Program-made: the position numbers and the translations under genes
Assembly: GCF_003315035.1 (NCBI RefSeq)
Contig: NZ_QNRE01000001.1
Location: forward strand, 469,224-533,223
Reading direction: 5' to 3'
DNA length: 64,000 nt
DNA from: Nocardia puris
Lineage (GTDB): Bacteria > Actinomycetota > Actinomycetes > Mycobacteriales > Mycobacteriaceae
Notes under the pieces: generated by a model
Databases searched by the model: none
What the model was told of the DNA's origin: nothing
What the model saw: the letters and a program-made list of their open reading frames with translations, nothing else
Shown here: positions 34,335 through 43,019 of the stretch, in pieces
How positions within the stretch are numbered: position 1 is the first letter of the stretch
Layout: every line of letters starts with the position of its first letter

Positions 34335-35606
34335 TCACCCGGCGCGCCGCCGCACCAGGATCGACATCAGGGCGGCCAGTCCGCACAGCGCGCCCGCCAC
34401 GTACCAGGCGAGGTCGTAGCTGCCCTGCGCGTCGCGGATGACGCCCGCGCCGGTCGCCGCCAACGCCGACCCGATCTGATGCGAGGCGAACACCCACCCG
34501 AACGCCACCGGCCCGTCGTCGCCGAACAGTTCCCGGCACAGCGCCACCGTCGGCGGCACGGTCGCGATCCAGTCCAGGCCGTAGAAGACGACGAACACCC
34601 ACATGCTGGGCTCGGTGTGCGGCGCGAACAGCGAGGGCAGGATCATCAGCGACAGCCCGCGCAGGCTGTAGTAGGCCAGCAGCAGGTAGCGGGGGTCGAC
34701 GCGATCGGTGAGCCAGCCCGAGGCGATGGTGCCCGCCACGTCGAACACCCCGACCAGCGCGAGCAGGCCCGCCGCCGTGGTCGGGGGCATTCCGTGGTCG
34801 TGCGCCGCGCTCACGAAATGCGTGCCGACCAGCCCGTTGGTCGAGGCCCCGCACACCGCGAAACCGCCTGCCAGCAGCCAGAATCCGCGGGTGCGCGCGA
34901 TGCGGCCCAGCACGGTCAGCGCCCGCGACGCACCGGCCGCGGGCACGCGCACTTGCGCGTCCGCGCCGGGCTGCGCGCCGTACGCCGCGACGCCCACATC
35001 GCTCGGGTACTCGCGGATGAACAGCAGCACCAGCGGCACCACCGCCAGCGCGGTACCCGCCACCACCAGCGCGGGCAACCGCCAGCCGTGGTCCTGGGCC
35101 AGCGCGGCGATCAACGGCAGGAAGATCAGCTGGCCCGTCGCGCCCGCCGCGGTGAGCACGCCGGTGACCAGGCCGCGATGGCGGACGAACCAGCGTCCGG
35201 TGATGGTCGCCACGAACGGCATCGACATCGACCCCACGCCGACGCCGACGAGCAGTCCCCAAGTCGCCACCAGCTGCCACGCCTGCGTCATGAAGACGGT
35301 GAGGCCGCTGCCCGCGGCCACCAGCACCAGCGCGCACACCACCACCCGGCGGATGCCGAACCGGTCCATCAGCGCCGCCGCGAACGGCGAGATCAGCCCG
35401 TAGAGCAGCAGATTCAGCGAGACGGCCAGTCCGATGGTGCCGTGCGACCAGCCGAACTCCTCGTGCAGCGGGCCGAGCAGCACGCTCGGCACCGAGCGAA
35501 ACGCGGCCGCGCCCAGCAGGGCGACGAAGCCGACGCCGGCCACGATCCAGGCGGGGTGCGGGCGGCCGGAACCGGTGGCCGCCGGTGAGGTACGCAGTTC
35601 GGTCAC
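34335..35606 (-). CDS. MFS transporter
   Basis: A 423-residue transporter with 12 helices. Features: GWSHGTIGLAVSLNLLLYGL and ALMDRFGIRRVVV (loop 2-3 motif), GVLTAAGATGQLIFLP in helix 5, and the symmetrical WLTDRVDPRYLLLA (loop 8-9). The pattern resembles the monocarboxylate/oxalate-formate branch of MFS. Substrate unknown. GTG 35606 is chosen since the longer frame (to 35657) has no ribosome site; GGCGG precedes GTG. Confidence 0.88.
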   Translation of the reverse strand: MTELRTSPAATGSGRPHPAWIVAGVGFVALLGAAAFRSVPSVLLGPLHEEFGWSHGTIGLAVSLNLLLYGLISPFAAALMDRFGIRRVVVCALVLVAAGSGLTVFMTQAWQLVATWGLLVGVGVGSMSMPFVATITGRWFVRHRGLVTGVLTAAGATGQLIFLPLIAALAQDHGWRLPALVVAGTALAVVPLVLLFIREYPSDVGVAAYGAQPGADAQVRVPAAGASRALTVLGRIARTRGFWLLAGGFAVCGASTNGLVGTHFVSAAHDHGMPPTTAAGLLALVGVFDVAGTIASGWLTDRVDPRYLLLAYYSLRGLSLMILPSLFAPHTEPSMWVFVVFYGLDWIATVPPTVALCRELFGDDGPVAFGWVFASHQIGSALAATGAGVIRDAQGSYDLAWYVAGALCGLAALMSILVRRRAG

Positions 35607-35774
35607 CCGCCGAGCTTGCCGGAGGTTACCCCCGCGAACTAGTGGCAGAAACGTCACAGAACCTCGAGATCACGCCACGTCGCCTCGACACGTCTCGCAC
35701 CGGGCCCTACTGTGTGTGCCGCACCGCGTGGCGCCCACCACACCGGCCCGCGCCGAACCACACAGGAGAACACC

Positions 35775-36515
35775 GTGATTCGCTGGGCATGGGCCTTCCT
35801 GGACCGTCCCGCACAACGTTTCGACGACTGCGCCGCGTTCTGGTCGACGATCACGGGCACCGCCCTCTCGCCCCGTCGCGGCCCGAACGACGAATTCCTC
35901 ACGCTGCTCCCCGATCCCGCGCTGTTCGCCGCGGCCGGCGTGAAGATGCAGTCGGTCGCCGGACTGGGCGGCGTACACCTGGACTTCGACGTCGACGACA
36001 TCGCCACCGCCGTGCGCGCGGCCCTGGACCTGGACGCCGACCTGGTCGCCAACCACCCCGACTACGCGGTGCTGCGCTCGCCGGGCGGGCAGATCTTCTG
36101 CTTCACGCCGTCGGGGCGCGCCCAAGGCGCCCCCGCGCCCGCCTTCCGCGCGCCCGACGGCACCCTCACCCGCCTCGACCAGGTCTGTCTGGATATCGGA
36201 GACTCCGCGCACGCCACCGAGACCCAGTTCTGGAGCGAACTCACCGGCTGGGAGTACACGACGGGCCGCCTGCCCGAATTCGCCCGCCTGCGGTCGGCCG
36301 ACCAGCTGCCGATCCAGCTCCTGTTGCAGCGCCTCGGCGAGGACCGTCCCACCACCGCCCACATCGACCTGTCCTCCTCGGACATCGACGCCACCGCCGC
36401 CTGGCACGAATCCCTCGGCGCCACCGTCGTGCGCCGCCACGAGCACTGGATCGTCCTCACCGACCCGGCCGACCTGGAGTACTGCGTGACGAGCCGCGAC
36501 CCGGAAGGGGTGTAG
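35775..36515 (+). CDS. VOC family protein (two glyoxalase-like domains)
   Basis: A 246-residue protein with two tandem vicinal oxygen chelate domains. The first (about 1-115) has WAWAFLDRPAQRFDDCAAFW and GVHLDFDVDDI; the second (about 125-246) has RLDQVCLDIGDS, ETQFWSELTGWEY and TAHIDLSSSDI. Such tandem domains act as dioxygenases, isomerases or antibiotic-binding proteins; which applies here is not evident. GTG 35775 has AGGAGA upstream. Confidence 0.88.
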   Translation: MIRWAWAFLDRPAQRFDDCAAFWSTITGTALSPRRGPNDEFLTLLPDPALFAAAGVKMQSVAGLGGVHLDFDVDDIATAVRAALDLDADLVANHPDYAVLRSPGGQIFCFTPSGRAQGAPAPAFRAPDGTLTRLDQVCLDIGDSAHATETQFWSELTGWEYTTGRLPEFARLRSADQLPIQLLLQRLGEDRPTTAHIDLSSSDIDATAAWHESLGATVVRRHEHWIVLTDPADLEYCVTSRDPEGV

Positions 36516-36885
36516 GGGGCGTCCCGACGGTATCGAGTCCGCTCCCCTCCGGAAACCGGAGCGGAGCCAACCGGATCCGACTCGCAGGAGCGACCGCATC
36601 CCAGCGCCCGCCACGCCCACCGCTGCGACCGCACCCGGGACGCGGCCCGACCGGGCGGTGCAATCCACCAACCAACCGTTGTCTCGGCATGCGTGGCGTC
36701 TCCCCCACCACCGGATGCCCCGGGAGCGGCCACGGATTCGACTCTGGTCAGCGGACCACTGCCAGCATCCAGTCGTCACTGCGGTGATCGCCCCGTGCGA
36801 AGGGCACTCCTCTCGGCAGGCGATCGGGGCGCGACACCGGGCGCGCGGATATGGGGCCGGTCGCCGGCGGTGGCAGAGTACGGGG
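36516..36885. other. Non-coding stretch before methyltransferase gene
   Basis: 370 bp with no supported gene; the open frame continuing upstream of the methyltransferase has no family support here. Confidence 0.4.
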
Positions 36886-38415
36886 GTGCCTGCGAATCAG
36901 ACGACCACCGGCTCCCTGCTCACCGCGCTGTGCCCGGATCTGCGGGCGACGCTGACCCGGATCGGGTACGACGCCGACACCCTGCTCACCGCGCTGGGCG
37001 AGGACGTGCACGCGGCGCTGGGCCGGTCCGAGCCGGTGCCGGTGCGCCGGGCCGCCCGTGCGCTCGGTGAGCTGGGCACGCTGATCCGCCTGCTGCTGCT
37101 CGGCGACGCGCTGCCGGAGCGGGAGGTGAGCGCGGCGCTCGCGCCCGTCGATGTGGAGCGCGCGCTCGCGGCCGGCCTGCTCACCCGCGACGGCGACGAG
37201 ATCCGCGCCGCGCTGGACCTGCGCCCCCTCGACGCGGGCGCGGGCAACCGCTGGATCCTGTCCGATCTGGACGACTCCATGCGCAGGCGCACGCTGACCG
37301 AGGATCACGTGCTCGGCGTCGGCCACGCCTCGCTGTCGCTGCTGCGCGCCACCCCGACCCGTCCGGTCGGCACCGTGCTCGATCTCGGCACGGGCTGCGG
37401 CGTGCAGGCGGTGCACGCGGCGCCCTACGCCCGCTCGGTCACGGCGACCGATGTGAACCCGCGCGCGCTGTGGCTGGCCGAGGCCACCGCCGCGCTCAAC
37501 GACCTCGACATCGAACTGCTGGAAGGCTCGTGGTTCGAGCCGGTCGCGGGCAGGCGTTTCGATCAGGTGGTCGCCAATCCGCCGTTCGTCGTGGGTCCGG
37601 CGCGCATCGAGCACACCTATCGCGACTCCGGACTGGCGCTCGACGGCGCAAGCGAACTGGTCATCTCCCGGGCGCCCGATCTACTCGCCCCCGGCGGCAC
37701 CGCCGCCATGCTCTCGGCCTGGGTCCACGTCGACGGCGAGGACTGGCGCCACCGGGTCTCCTCCTGGCTGCCCGCGCACGGGGTGGACGCCTGGGTGGTG
37801 CAGCGCGACGTCGCCGATCCCGCCCTGTACGTGGGCACCTGGCTGCGCGACGCGGGGCTGGACCCGCGCGATCCCGCCGCGCAGGAGCGGGCCGAACGTT
37901 GGTTGGACGCGTTCGCCGCCGCCGGCGTCGAGGGCATCGGATTCGGCTTCGTCTACCTGCGCGCGATCGACGGCCCCACCGAACTGCTCGCCGAGGACCT
38001 CACCCACGGGTTCGACGACCCGCTCGGCGCGGAAGCGAGCGCCTACTTCGAGCGGTCGGCCTGGTTGCGCGCCGCGGCGGCCGACGAAGGGCTCGCCTGG
38101 TCCACCCGATTCGCCGTGGATCCCGCCACCGCCCTCGAGCGGGTGTTCCTGCCCGGCCCCGAGGGCTGGGACGAACGCGTCGCGCGCCTGCACCGCGGCG
38201 ACGGACCGCGCTGGCAGCACGAGGTGGACGGGACGACGATCTCCCTGGTCGCGGGAATGCGCTCCGACGGGCTCCCGTTATACGAGCTGGTCGAACTGCT
38301 GGCACTCGCCCACGGATACGAGGACGTCACCCCGGAACTCGCGGCCGACGCGCTCGCGGTCGTGGCGGGCCTGGTGCGGCACGGTCTGATCCGTCCGGTT
38401 CCGTCCGCCGGGTGA
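36886..38415 (+). CDS. SAM-dependent methyltransferase with DUF7059 and DUF7782 domains
   Basis: A 509-residue protein of three parts: an N-terminal winged-helix-like domain (about 1-130, DUF7059), a central class I methyltransferase of the HemK/RsmC type (about 150-320), and a C-terminal domain (about 330-505, DUF7782). The SAM site is TVLDLGTGCGVQAVHAA and the NPPF motif (VVANPPFVV) marks methyltransferases that modify an amide or exocyclic nitrogen, such as glutamine or guanine. Substrate unknown. GTG 36886 was chosen. Precedes sigB with a 185-bp gap. Confidence 0.88.
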   Translation: MPANQTTTGSLLTALCPDLRATLTRIGYDADTLLTALGEDVHAALGRSEPVPVRRAARALGELGTLIRLLLLGDALPEREVSAALAPVDVERALAAGLLTRDGDEIRAALDLRPLDAGAGNRWILSDLDDSMRRRTLTEDHVLGVGHASLSLLRATPTRPVGTVLDLGTGCGVQAVHAAPYARSVTATDVNPRALWLAEATAALNDLDIELLEGSWFEPVAGRRFDQVVANPPFVVGPARIEHTYRDSGLALDGASELVISRAPDLLAPGGTAAMLSAWVHVDGEDWRHRVSSWLPAHGVDAWVVQRDVADPALYVGTWLRDAGLDPRDPAAQERAERWLDAFAAAGVEGIGFGFVYLRAIDGPTELLAEDLTHGFDDPLGAEASAYFERSAWLRAAAADEGLAWSTRFAVDPATALERVFLPGPEGWDERVARLHRGDGPRWQHEVDGTTISLVAGMRSDGLPLYELVELLALAHGYEDVTPELAADALAVVAGLVRHGLIRPVPSAG

Positions 38416-38538
38416 GGCGGAGCGCGCCGGTCGGGTCCGAGACGACCCCCGCGAGTTCCCCGGCGCGCTGTTCTCAGGAACTTCTCAGACGCAGGTGCCG
38501 AAAGCCGCAGTTCAGCGCGGTTTATCGGCGCCTGTGCG

Positions 38539-38565
38539 GGGAACTTTCTCCGTGTCGGGTCCGTT
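38539..38565 (+). promoter_or_regulatory. ECF-type (SigE/SigH-like) promoter of sigB
   Basis: GGGAAC at 38539-38544 and CGTT at 38562-38565 with a 17-nt spacer, 36 bp before the sigB ATG. This agrees with the SigE/SigH consensus (GGAAC and GTT), and in M. tuberculosis sigB is transcribed by SigE and SigH. Confidence 0.7.
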
Positions 38566-38600
38566 GTTCGGAGTGAGACACCACCGACAGGAGGCAAGTC

Positions 38601-39569
38601 ATGACAAGCCCCGCCACCACTCGTGTGCGCACCAGCGATTCGGACCTCGACGCCCAGAGCCCCGCCGCCGACCTGGTACGCGTGTACCTGAACGGGATCG
38701 GCCGCACCGCGCTGCTCACGGCCGCCGACGAGGTCGAGCTGGCCAAGCGCATCGAGGCGGGCCTCTACGCCCAGCACCTGCTGGAGACGGGCAAGCGGCT
38801 CTCCGCGAGCCGCAAGAAGGATCTCGCGATCATCGTGCGCGAGGGCCAGGCCGCCCGTGCCCACCTGCTGGAAGCCAACTTGCGCCTCGTGGTGTCACTG
38901 GCCAAACGCTACACCGGCCGCGGCATGCCGCTGCTGGACCTCATCCAGGAGGGCAACCTGGGCCTCATCCGCGCGATGGAGAAGTTCGACTACGCCAAGG
39001 GCTTCAAGTTCTCCACCTACGCCACCTGGTGGATCCGCCAGGCCATCACCCGCGGTATGGCCGACCAGAGCCGCACCATCCGCCTGCCCGTCCACCTGGT
39101 GGAGCAGGTCAACAAGCTGGCCAGGATCAAGCGGGAACTGCATCAGCAGCTGGGCCGCGAGGCGACCGACCAGGAACTGGCCAACGAGTCCGGCATCCCG
39201 GTGGAGAAGATCTCCGATCTGCTCGACCACAGCCGCGACCCGGTGAGCCTGGACATGCCGGTCGGCAACGACGAAGAGGCCCCGCTCGGCGATTTCATCG
39301 AGGATTCCGAGGCCACCTCCGCCGAGTCCGCGGTGATCGCGGGCCTGCTGCACCACGACGTGCGCAGCGTGCTCGCCACCCTCGACGAGCGCGAGCAGCA
39401 GGTGATCCGCCTGCGGTTCGGCCTCGACGACGGCCAGCCCCGCACCCTCGACCAGATCGGCAAGCTGTTCGGGCTGTCCCGCGAGCGGGTGCGCCAGATC
39501 GAGCGCGAGGTCATGTCCAAGCTGCGCAAGGGTGAGCGGGCCGACCGCCTGCGGGCCTACGCCAGCTGA
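38601..39569 (+). CDS. sigB: Principal-like alternative sigma factor SigB
   Basis: A 322-residue sigma-70 factor very similar to SigA but without the long N-terminal Lys/Ala and acidic region. Region 1.2 [17 protein letters not shown], region 2 [21 protein letters not shown] and [15 protein letters not shown], region 4 [19 protein letters not shown]. SigB is a general stress and stationary phase factor. ATG 38601 has AGGAGG upstream. A hairpin follows the stop. Upstream ECF-type promoter predicts stress induction. Corresponds to Rv2710. Confidence 0.97.
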   Translation: MTSPATTRVRTSDSDLDAQSPAADLVRVYLNGIGRTALLTAADEVELAKRIEAGLYAQHLLETGKRLSASRKKDLAIIVREGQAARAHLLEANLRLVVSLAKRYTGRGMPLLDLIQEGNLGLIRAMEKFDYAKGFKFSTYATWWIRQAITRGMADQSRTIRLPVHLVEQVNKLARIKRELHQQLGREATDQELANESGIPVEKISDLLDHSRDPVSLDMPVGNDEEAPLGDFIEDSEATSAESAVIAGLLHHDVRSVLATLDEREQQVIRLRFGLDDGQPRTLDQIGKLFGLSRERVRQIEREVMSKLRKGERADRLRAYAS

Positions 39570-39613
39570 TCCACCCGCCGGGCGCCGCTTTCCCGCGGCT
39601 CGGGCCCCCAGCT

Positions 39614-39634
39614 CGGTGACCGTTCCGGTCACCG
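39614..39634. terminator. Hairpin after sigB
   Basis: Perfect 9-nt arms CGGTGACCG and CGGTCACCG with a 3-nt loop, 45 bp after the sigB stop. No T run follows. Confidence 0.6.
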
Positions 39635-39714
39635 TCAGCGCCGACCGGTGTCCGCGCGTCCCGCCCCCCTCCGGGTTCGCGCGAGCCGGTCGGCGAACTC
39701 TTGTCGGCGTCGCG

Positions 39715-40023
39715 TCACGGCGCGGACTCGACTTCGATGTCGTATTTGACCGTGTCGTTCTCGATCGAGGTGACCGTCACGGTCAGGTCGAAGGTCTTGC
39801 CCTCCGCGGTGAAGGCGCACCGCATCGTCGTGCCCGCGGTGCCCTCCAGATCGCCGGGGCAGTCCACCTCCGGCTCCTGCCCCAGTTCCTCCCCGAGCGA
39901 CTGCCGCACCGACCGCTCCAGCTCATCCTCCCGCACCACCGGCGACCCGGCCCCGAACGGCAACGCACAGGCGGCGGCCGAGCACACCAGCGCGGCCAAC
40001 CCCGCGACCCCCGCACCTTTCAT
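39715..40023 (-). CDS. DUF4333 lipoprotein
   Basis: A 102-residue protein with a lipoprotein signal peptide (VAGLAALVCSAAAC, cleavage before Cys19 likely) and a DUF4333 domain: VVREDELERSVRQSLGEEL, EVDCPGDLEGTAGTTMRC (two Cys, a probable disulfide), FDLTVTVTSIENDTVKYDI. The family is found in actinobacterial envelopes, and in one case it caps a kinase sensor. The role here is unknown. ATG 40023. Confidence 0.9.
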   Translation of the reverse strand: MKGAGVAGLAALVCSAAACALPFGAGSPVVREDELERSVRQSLGEELGQEPEVDCPGDLEGTAGTTMRCAFTAEGKTFDLTVTVTSIENDTVKYDIEVESAP

Positions 40024-40069
40024 CCCGAGCCTCTCTGATCGAATCTCGATCGTCCCAGATCAAGCCGGG

Positions 40070-40303
40070 TTCCATCCCCGAATCGGCTCGGGCTTCCGTT
40101 CACCCCGGCCGCCGCCAGGTCCGCCACGAGTACCATCCCGAATCGGCTCGAGGCATCCGCTCACCCCGGCCGCCGCCAGGTCCGCGGTGAGTTCCATCCC
40201 CGAATCCTCCGGGCCCGTCAGCCCACCCCGACCGCCGTCACGAGTTCCCCGCTCATCCGCCCGGGGCGTTCGTCCACCCCGGCCACCGACAGGCTCGCCG
40301 TGA
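40070..40303. repeat. Degenerate tandem repeat, unit about 60 bp
   Basis: Four copies at about 40070-40130, 40131-40191, 40192-40243 and 40244-40303. Each has TTCCATCCCCGAATC, then a CACCCCGGCCGCC-type segment, then CCAGGTCCGC...GAGT. Copies 1 and 2 are nearly identical; copies 3 and 4 have diverged and copy 3 is shortened. A further partial unit abuts the Pat stop. No coding evidence. Confidence 0.75.
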
Positions 40304-40331
40304 GTTCCGTTCCCGATAGCCTCTGGGGGCG

Positions 40332-43019
40332 TCAGGCCAGGCGGCGGGGGCCGGTGTCGAAGCGGCTGGGTTCGGGGCCGACGCGGCCGCGGGCGTGGAG
40401 GATGGCGGCGGAGGTGGGCGAAGCCAGGACGGGGTCGCAGGAGAGTTCCCGCATTTCCGGGAGGTCGTCGAAGAGGGCCGAAATGCGTTGGGCGAGTTCG
40501 GCGAGGGCGGCCTTGTCCACGCGTGGGCTGGCCGGTGTGCCCGACAGCAGGGGCGCGGCGCGCGGTGCGTCGATCAGCGCGGCCGCCTCGTCGGCCGAGA
40601 GCGGCAGCGCGCGGTAGGCGCGGTCGCCGAGCAATTCGATGATCATGCCCGACAGGCCGAACTCGATCACCGAACCGAACGACGGATCGTCCTGCACCCG
40701 CACGATGCAGCCCACGCCCTTGGGCGCCATCTTCTGGATGTGCAGCACCGGGTCCCCGCAGACCTCCACCAGGTCGGCGTAGGCCTGCCGCACCGCCTCG
40801 GGCCGCCACAGGTCCAGGCGCACACCCGACAGGTCGGGGCGGCGCCGCCACATCTCCCCCGTCGCCTTCGCCGCCACCGGATAGCCGAGTTCCTCTGCCG
40901 CCGCGACTGCCTCCTCGGCGTCGCGCACCTCCCGGAAGTCGACCACCCGGATCCCGTAGCACGCCAGCAGTTCCGCCACCTCGAGGTCGGTGAGCCACCG
41001 CCCACCGGACTCCGCCATCCACCGCGACACCAGTTCCCGCGCGCGCTCGGCGTCGATCCCCTCGGGTCGCACCACCGCCGAACCCGGGCGGGTGCGCCAT
41101 TCGGCGTACCGGCGCACCCGCGCGAGGGCGCGGGCCGCCCGCTCCGGATCGGGGTAGGACGGGATGGACCCGCGCACCGCCATCCCGCCCGGCCCGCGCA
41201 CCGTGAGCAGATTCGGCAGGCCCTGCTCGGCCACGAATGTCGCGAGGATGGGCTTCTCCGCCTCGGGCACCGCGCTCGCCGCCTCCCGGATGGCGTCGGC
41301 GAACGCGCCCATCGGCACGGGCACCGGCGGCGCGAAAACCACGATGACCGAATCGGTTTCGGGTGAGCGCAACGCCTCCACCACCGCGTCCAGGTACGCA
41401 CCGGGTGTGGCCTGCGGCCCCAGGTCCACCGGCTCGCCCACCGTGAGTCCCTCACCGCGCGCGGCGTCGGCCGCCAGCCAGCTCAGCGCCGTGCTGTTGC
41501 TGATCACCGTGAGACGGGGCCCGCCCGGCAGCGGCTGATACCCCAGCAGTGCCGCGCAGTCGAACAGCTCCGAGATCGAGTCCACCTGCACGATGCCGGC
41601 CTGCGCGAACAGGTCTCGCACGATCGAGCGGTCCATATCGCCGGACGCCCCGCCGCGCGCCACCTGACGCCCGCTGCTCACCGCGACGATCGGCTTGCCG
41701 CGCGCCACCCGCCGCGCGATGCGGGAGAACTTGCGCGGATTACCGAAACTCTCCAGATACAGCAGGATCACGTCGGTGTCGGGCGCGGTGTCCCAGTACT
41801 GGAGCAGGTCGTTGCCGGACACGTCGGCGCGGTTGCCCGCCGACACGAACGTCGACAGCCCCAGGTTGCGTGCCGCGGCCTCGGCGAGGATCGCCGCGCC
41901 CAAAGGGCCGGACTGACAGAAGAATCCGATGCGCCCGCGCGCGGGCAGCACCGGGGCCAAGGTCGCGTTGAGCGAGACCGCCGGATCCGTATTGGCGATG
42001 CCGAGGGCGCTCGGCCCCACCACCCGCATCCCGTGCATCCGCGCGGCCGCGACCAGGGCGCGCTCGGCCGACATCCCCTCGGTGCCCGTCTCCCCGAAGC
42101 CCGCGGTGAGCACCACCAGTCCCTTGACGCCCTTGGCCATACAGTCGTCGAGCACCGAGTCGATCGCCTCGGCGGGCACCGCGACCACGGCCACGTCCAC
42201 CTCGTCGGGGATCTCGCGGACCGTCGCGTACGCGCGCACGCCGCGCACCGCCTGACGCGTCGGGTTCACCGGGAACACCGGTCCCTGGAACACCCCGGAG
42301 AGCAGGTTCGCCAGCACCGCGCCGCCGACCCGCCCGACCGCGGGTGTCGCCCCGATCACTGCCACCGACCGCGGTGCGAGCAGGTTGCCGACGCTGCGCG
42401 CCTCGGAGGCGCGCTCGCGCGAATCCCGCACGGACACCAGCGCTTCGGTGGGGTCGATGGCGAACTCCAGGTGCAGCACCGACCCGTCGCGGCTGCGCTC
42501 CACCTGGTAGCCGGCCTCGCGGAACACGGTGACCATCACAGTGTTCTCCGCGAGCACCTCCGCCACGAAGGTCTCGATCTTGTTCTCCGCCGCCGCACCG
42601 GCCAGATGCTCGAGCAGGATGGAGCCCAGCCCGCGGCCCTGGTGTTCGTCGGCCACCACGAACGCGACCTCGGCGGCGCGCGGACCGGTGCGATCGAGCA
42701 GTTCGTAGCGGCCGACCGCGATGATCGACTCCCCCAGCTCCACCACCAGCCCGACGCGGTCGTGGTAGTCGAGGTGGGTCGTGCGGTACAGCTCCTTGGG
42801 CGAAATCCGCGGGTACGGACCGAAATACCGCAGATACCGGGTGCGCTCGGACAGCGCCCGGTGGAATTCCTGGATGCGCTCGGCGTCCTCGGGCGTGACC
42901 GGGCGCAGGCGCACCACGCCCCCGTCGGAGGCGAGCACGTCGGCGAACCAGTGCTCCGGCGGCGGGGGCGGCACGGCCGGGGTCGACGGCGAGTCCGGGA
43001 CGAGGGGCTGGTCAGTCAC
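40332..43019 (-). CDS. GNAT/acyl-CoA synthetase-like protein lysine acetyltransferase (Pat family)
   Basis: An 895-residue fusion. Residues about 30-190 are a GNAT acetyltransferase with HQGRGLGSILLEHL (acetyl-CoA loop). Then a CoA-binding Rossmann domain (about 205-310, PRSVAVIGATPAVG), a succinyl-CoA-ligase-like domain (to about 500) and an ATP-grasp domain (about 660-880). In the place where the NDP-forming acyl-CoA synthetase has its catalytic His, the sequence is GRQVARGGASG, without His, so that half is likely only a regulatory sensor, as in PatZ/SlPatA. The start overlaps the end of acuC by 8 bp. It would acetylate lysines of metabolic enzymes. Confidence 0.9.
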   Translation of the reverse strand: MTDQPLVPDSPSTPAVPPPPPEHWFADVLASDGGVVRLRPVTPEDAERIQEFHRALSERTRYLRYFGPYPRISPKELYRTTHLDYHDRVGLVVELGESIIAVGRYELLDRTGPRAAEVAFVVADEHQGRGLGSILLEHLAGAAAENKIETFVAEVLAENTVMVTVFREAGYQVERSRDGSVLHLEFAIDPTEALVSVRDSRERASEARSVGNLLAPRSVAVIGATPAVGRVGGAVLANLLSGVFQGPVFPVNPTRQAVRGVRAYATVREIPDEVDVAVVAVPAEAIDSVLDDCMAKGVKGLVVLTAGFGETGTEGMSAERALVAAARMHGMRVVGPSALGIANTDPAVSLNATLAPVLPARGRIGFFCQSGPLGAAILAEAAARNLGLSTFVSAGNRADVSGNDLLQYWDTAPDTDVILLYLESFGNPRKFSRIARRVARGKPIVAVSSGRQVARGGASGDMDRSIVRDLFAQAGIVQVDSISELFDCAALLGYQPLPGGPRLTVISNSTALSWLAADAARGEGLTVGEPVDLGPQATPGAYLDAVVEALRSPETDSVIVVFAPPVPVPMGAFADAIREAASAVPEAEKPILATFVAEQGLPNLLTVRGPGGMAVRGSIPSYPDPERAARALARVRRYAEWRTRPGSAVVRPEGIDAERARELVSRWMAESGGRWLTDLEVAELLACYGIRVVDFREVRDAEEAVAAAEELGYPVAAKATGEMWRRRPDLSGVRLDLWRPEAVRQAYADLVEVCGDPVLHIQKMAPKGVGCIVRVQDDPSFGSVIEFGLSGMIIELLGDRAYRALPLSADEAAALIDAPRAAPLLSGTPASPRVDKAALAELAQRISALFDDLPEMRELSCDPVLASPTSAAILHARGRVGPEPSRFDTGPRRLA

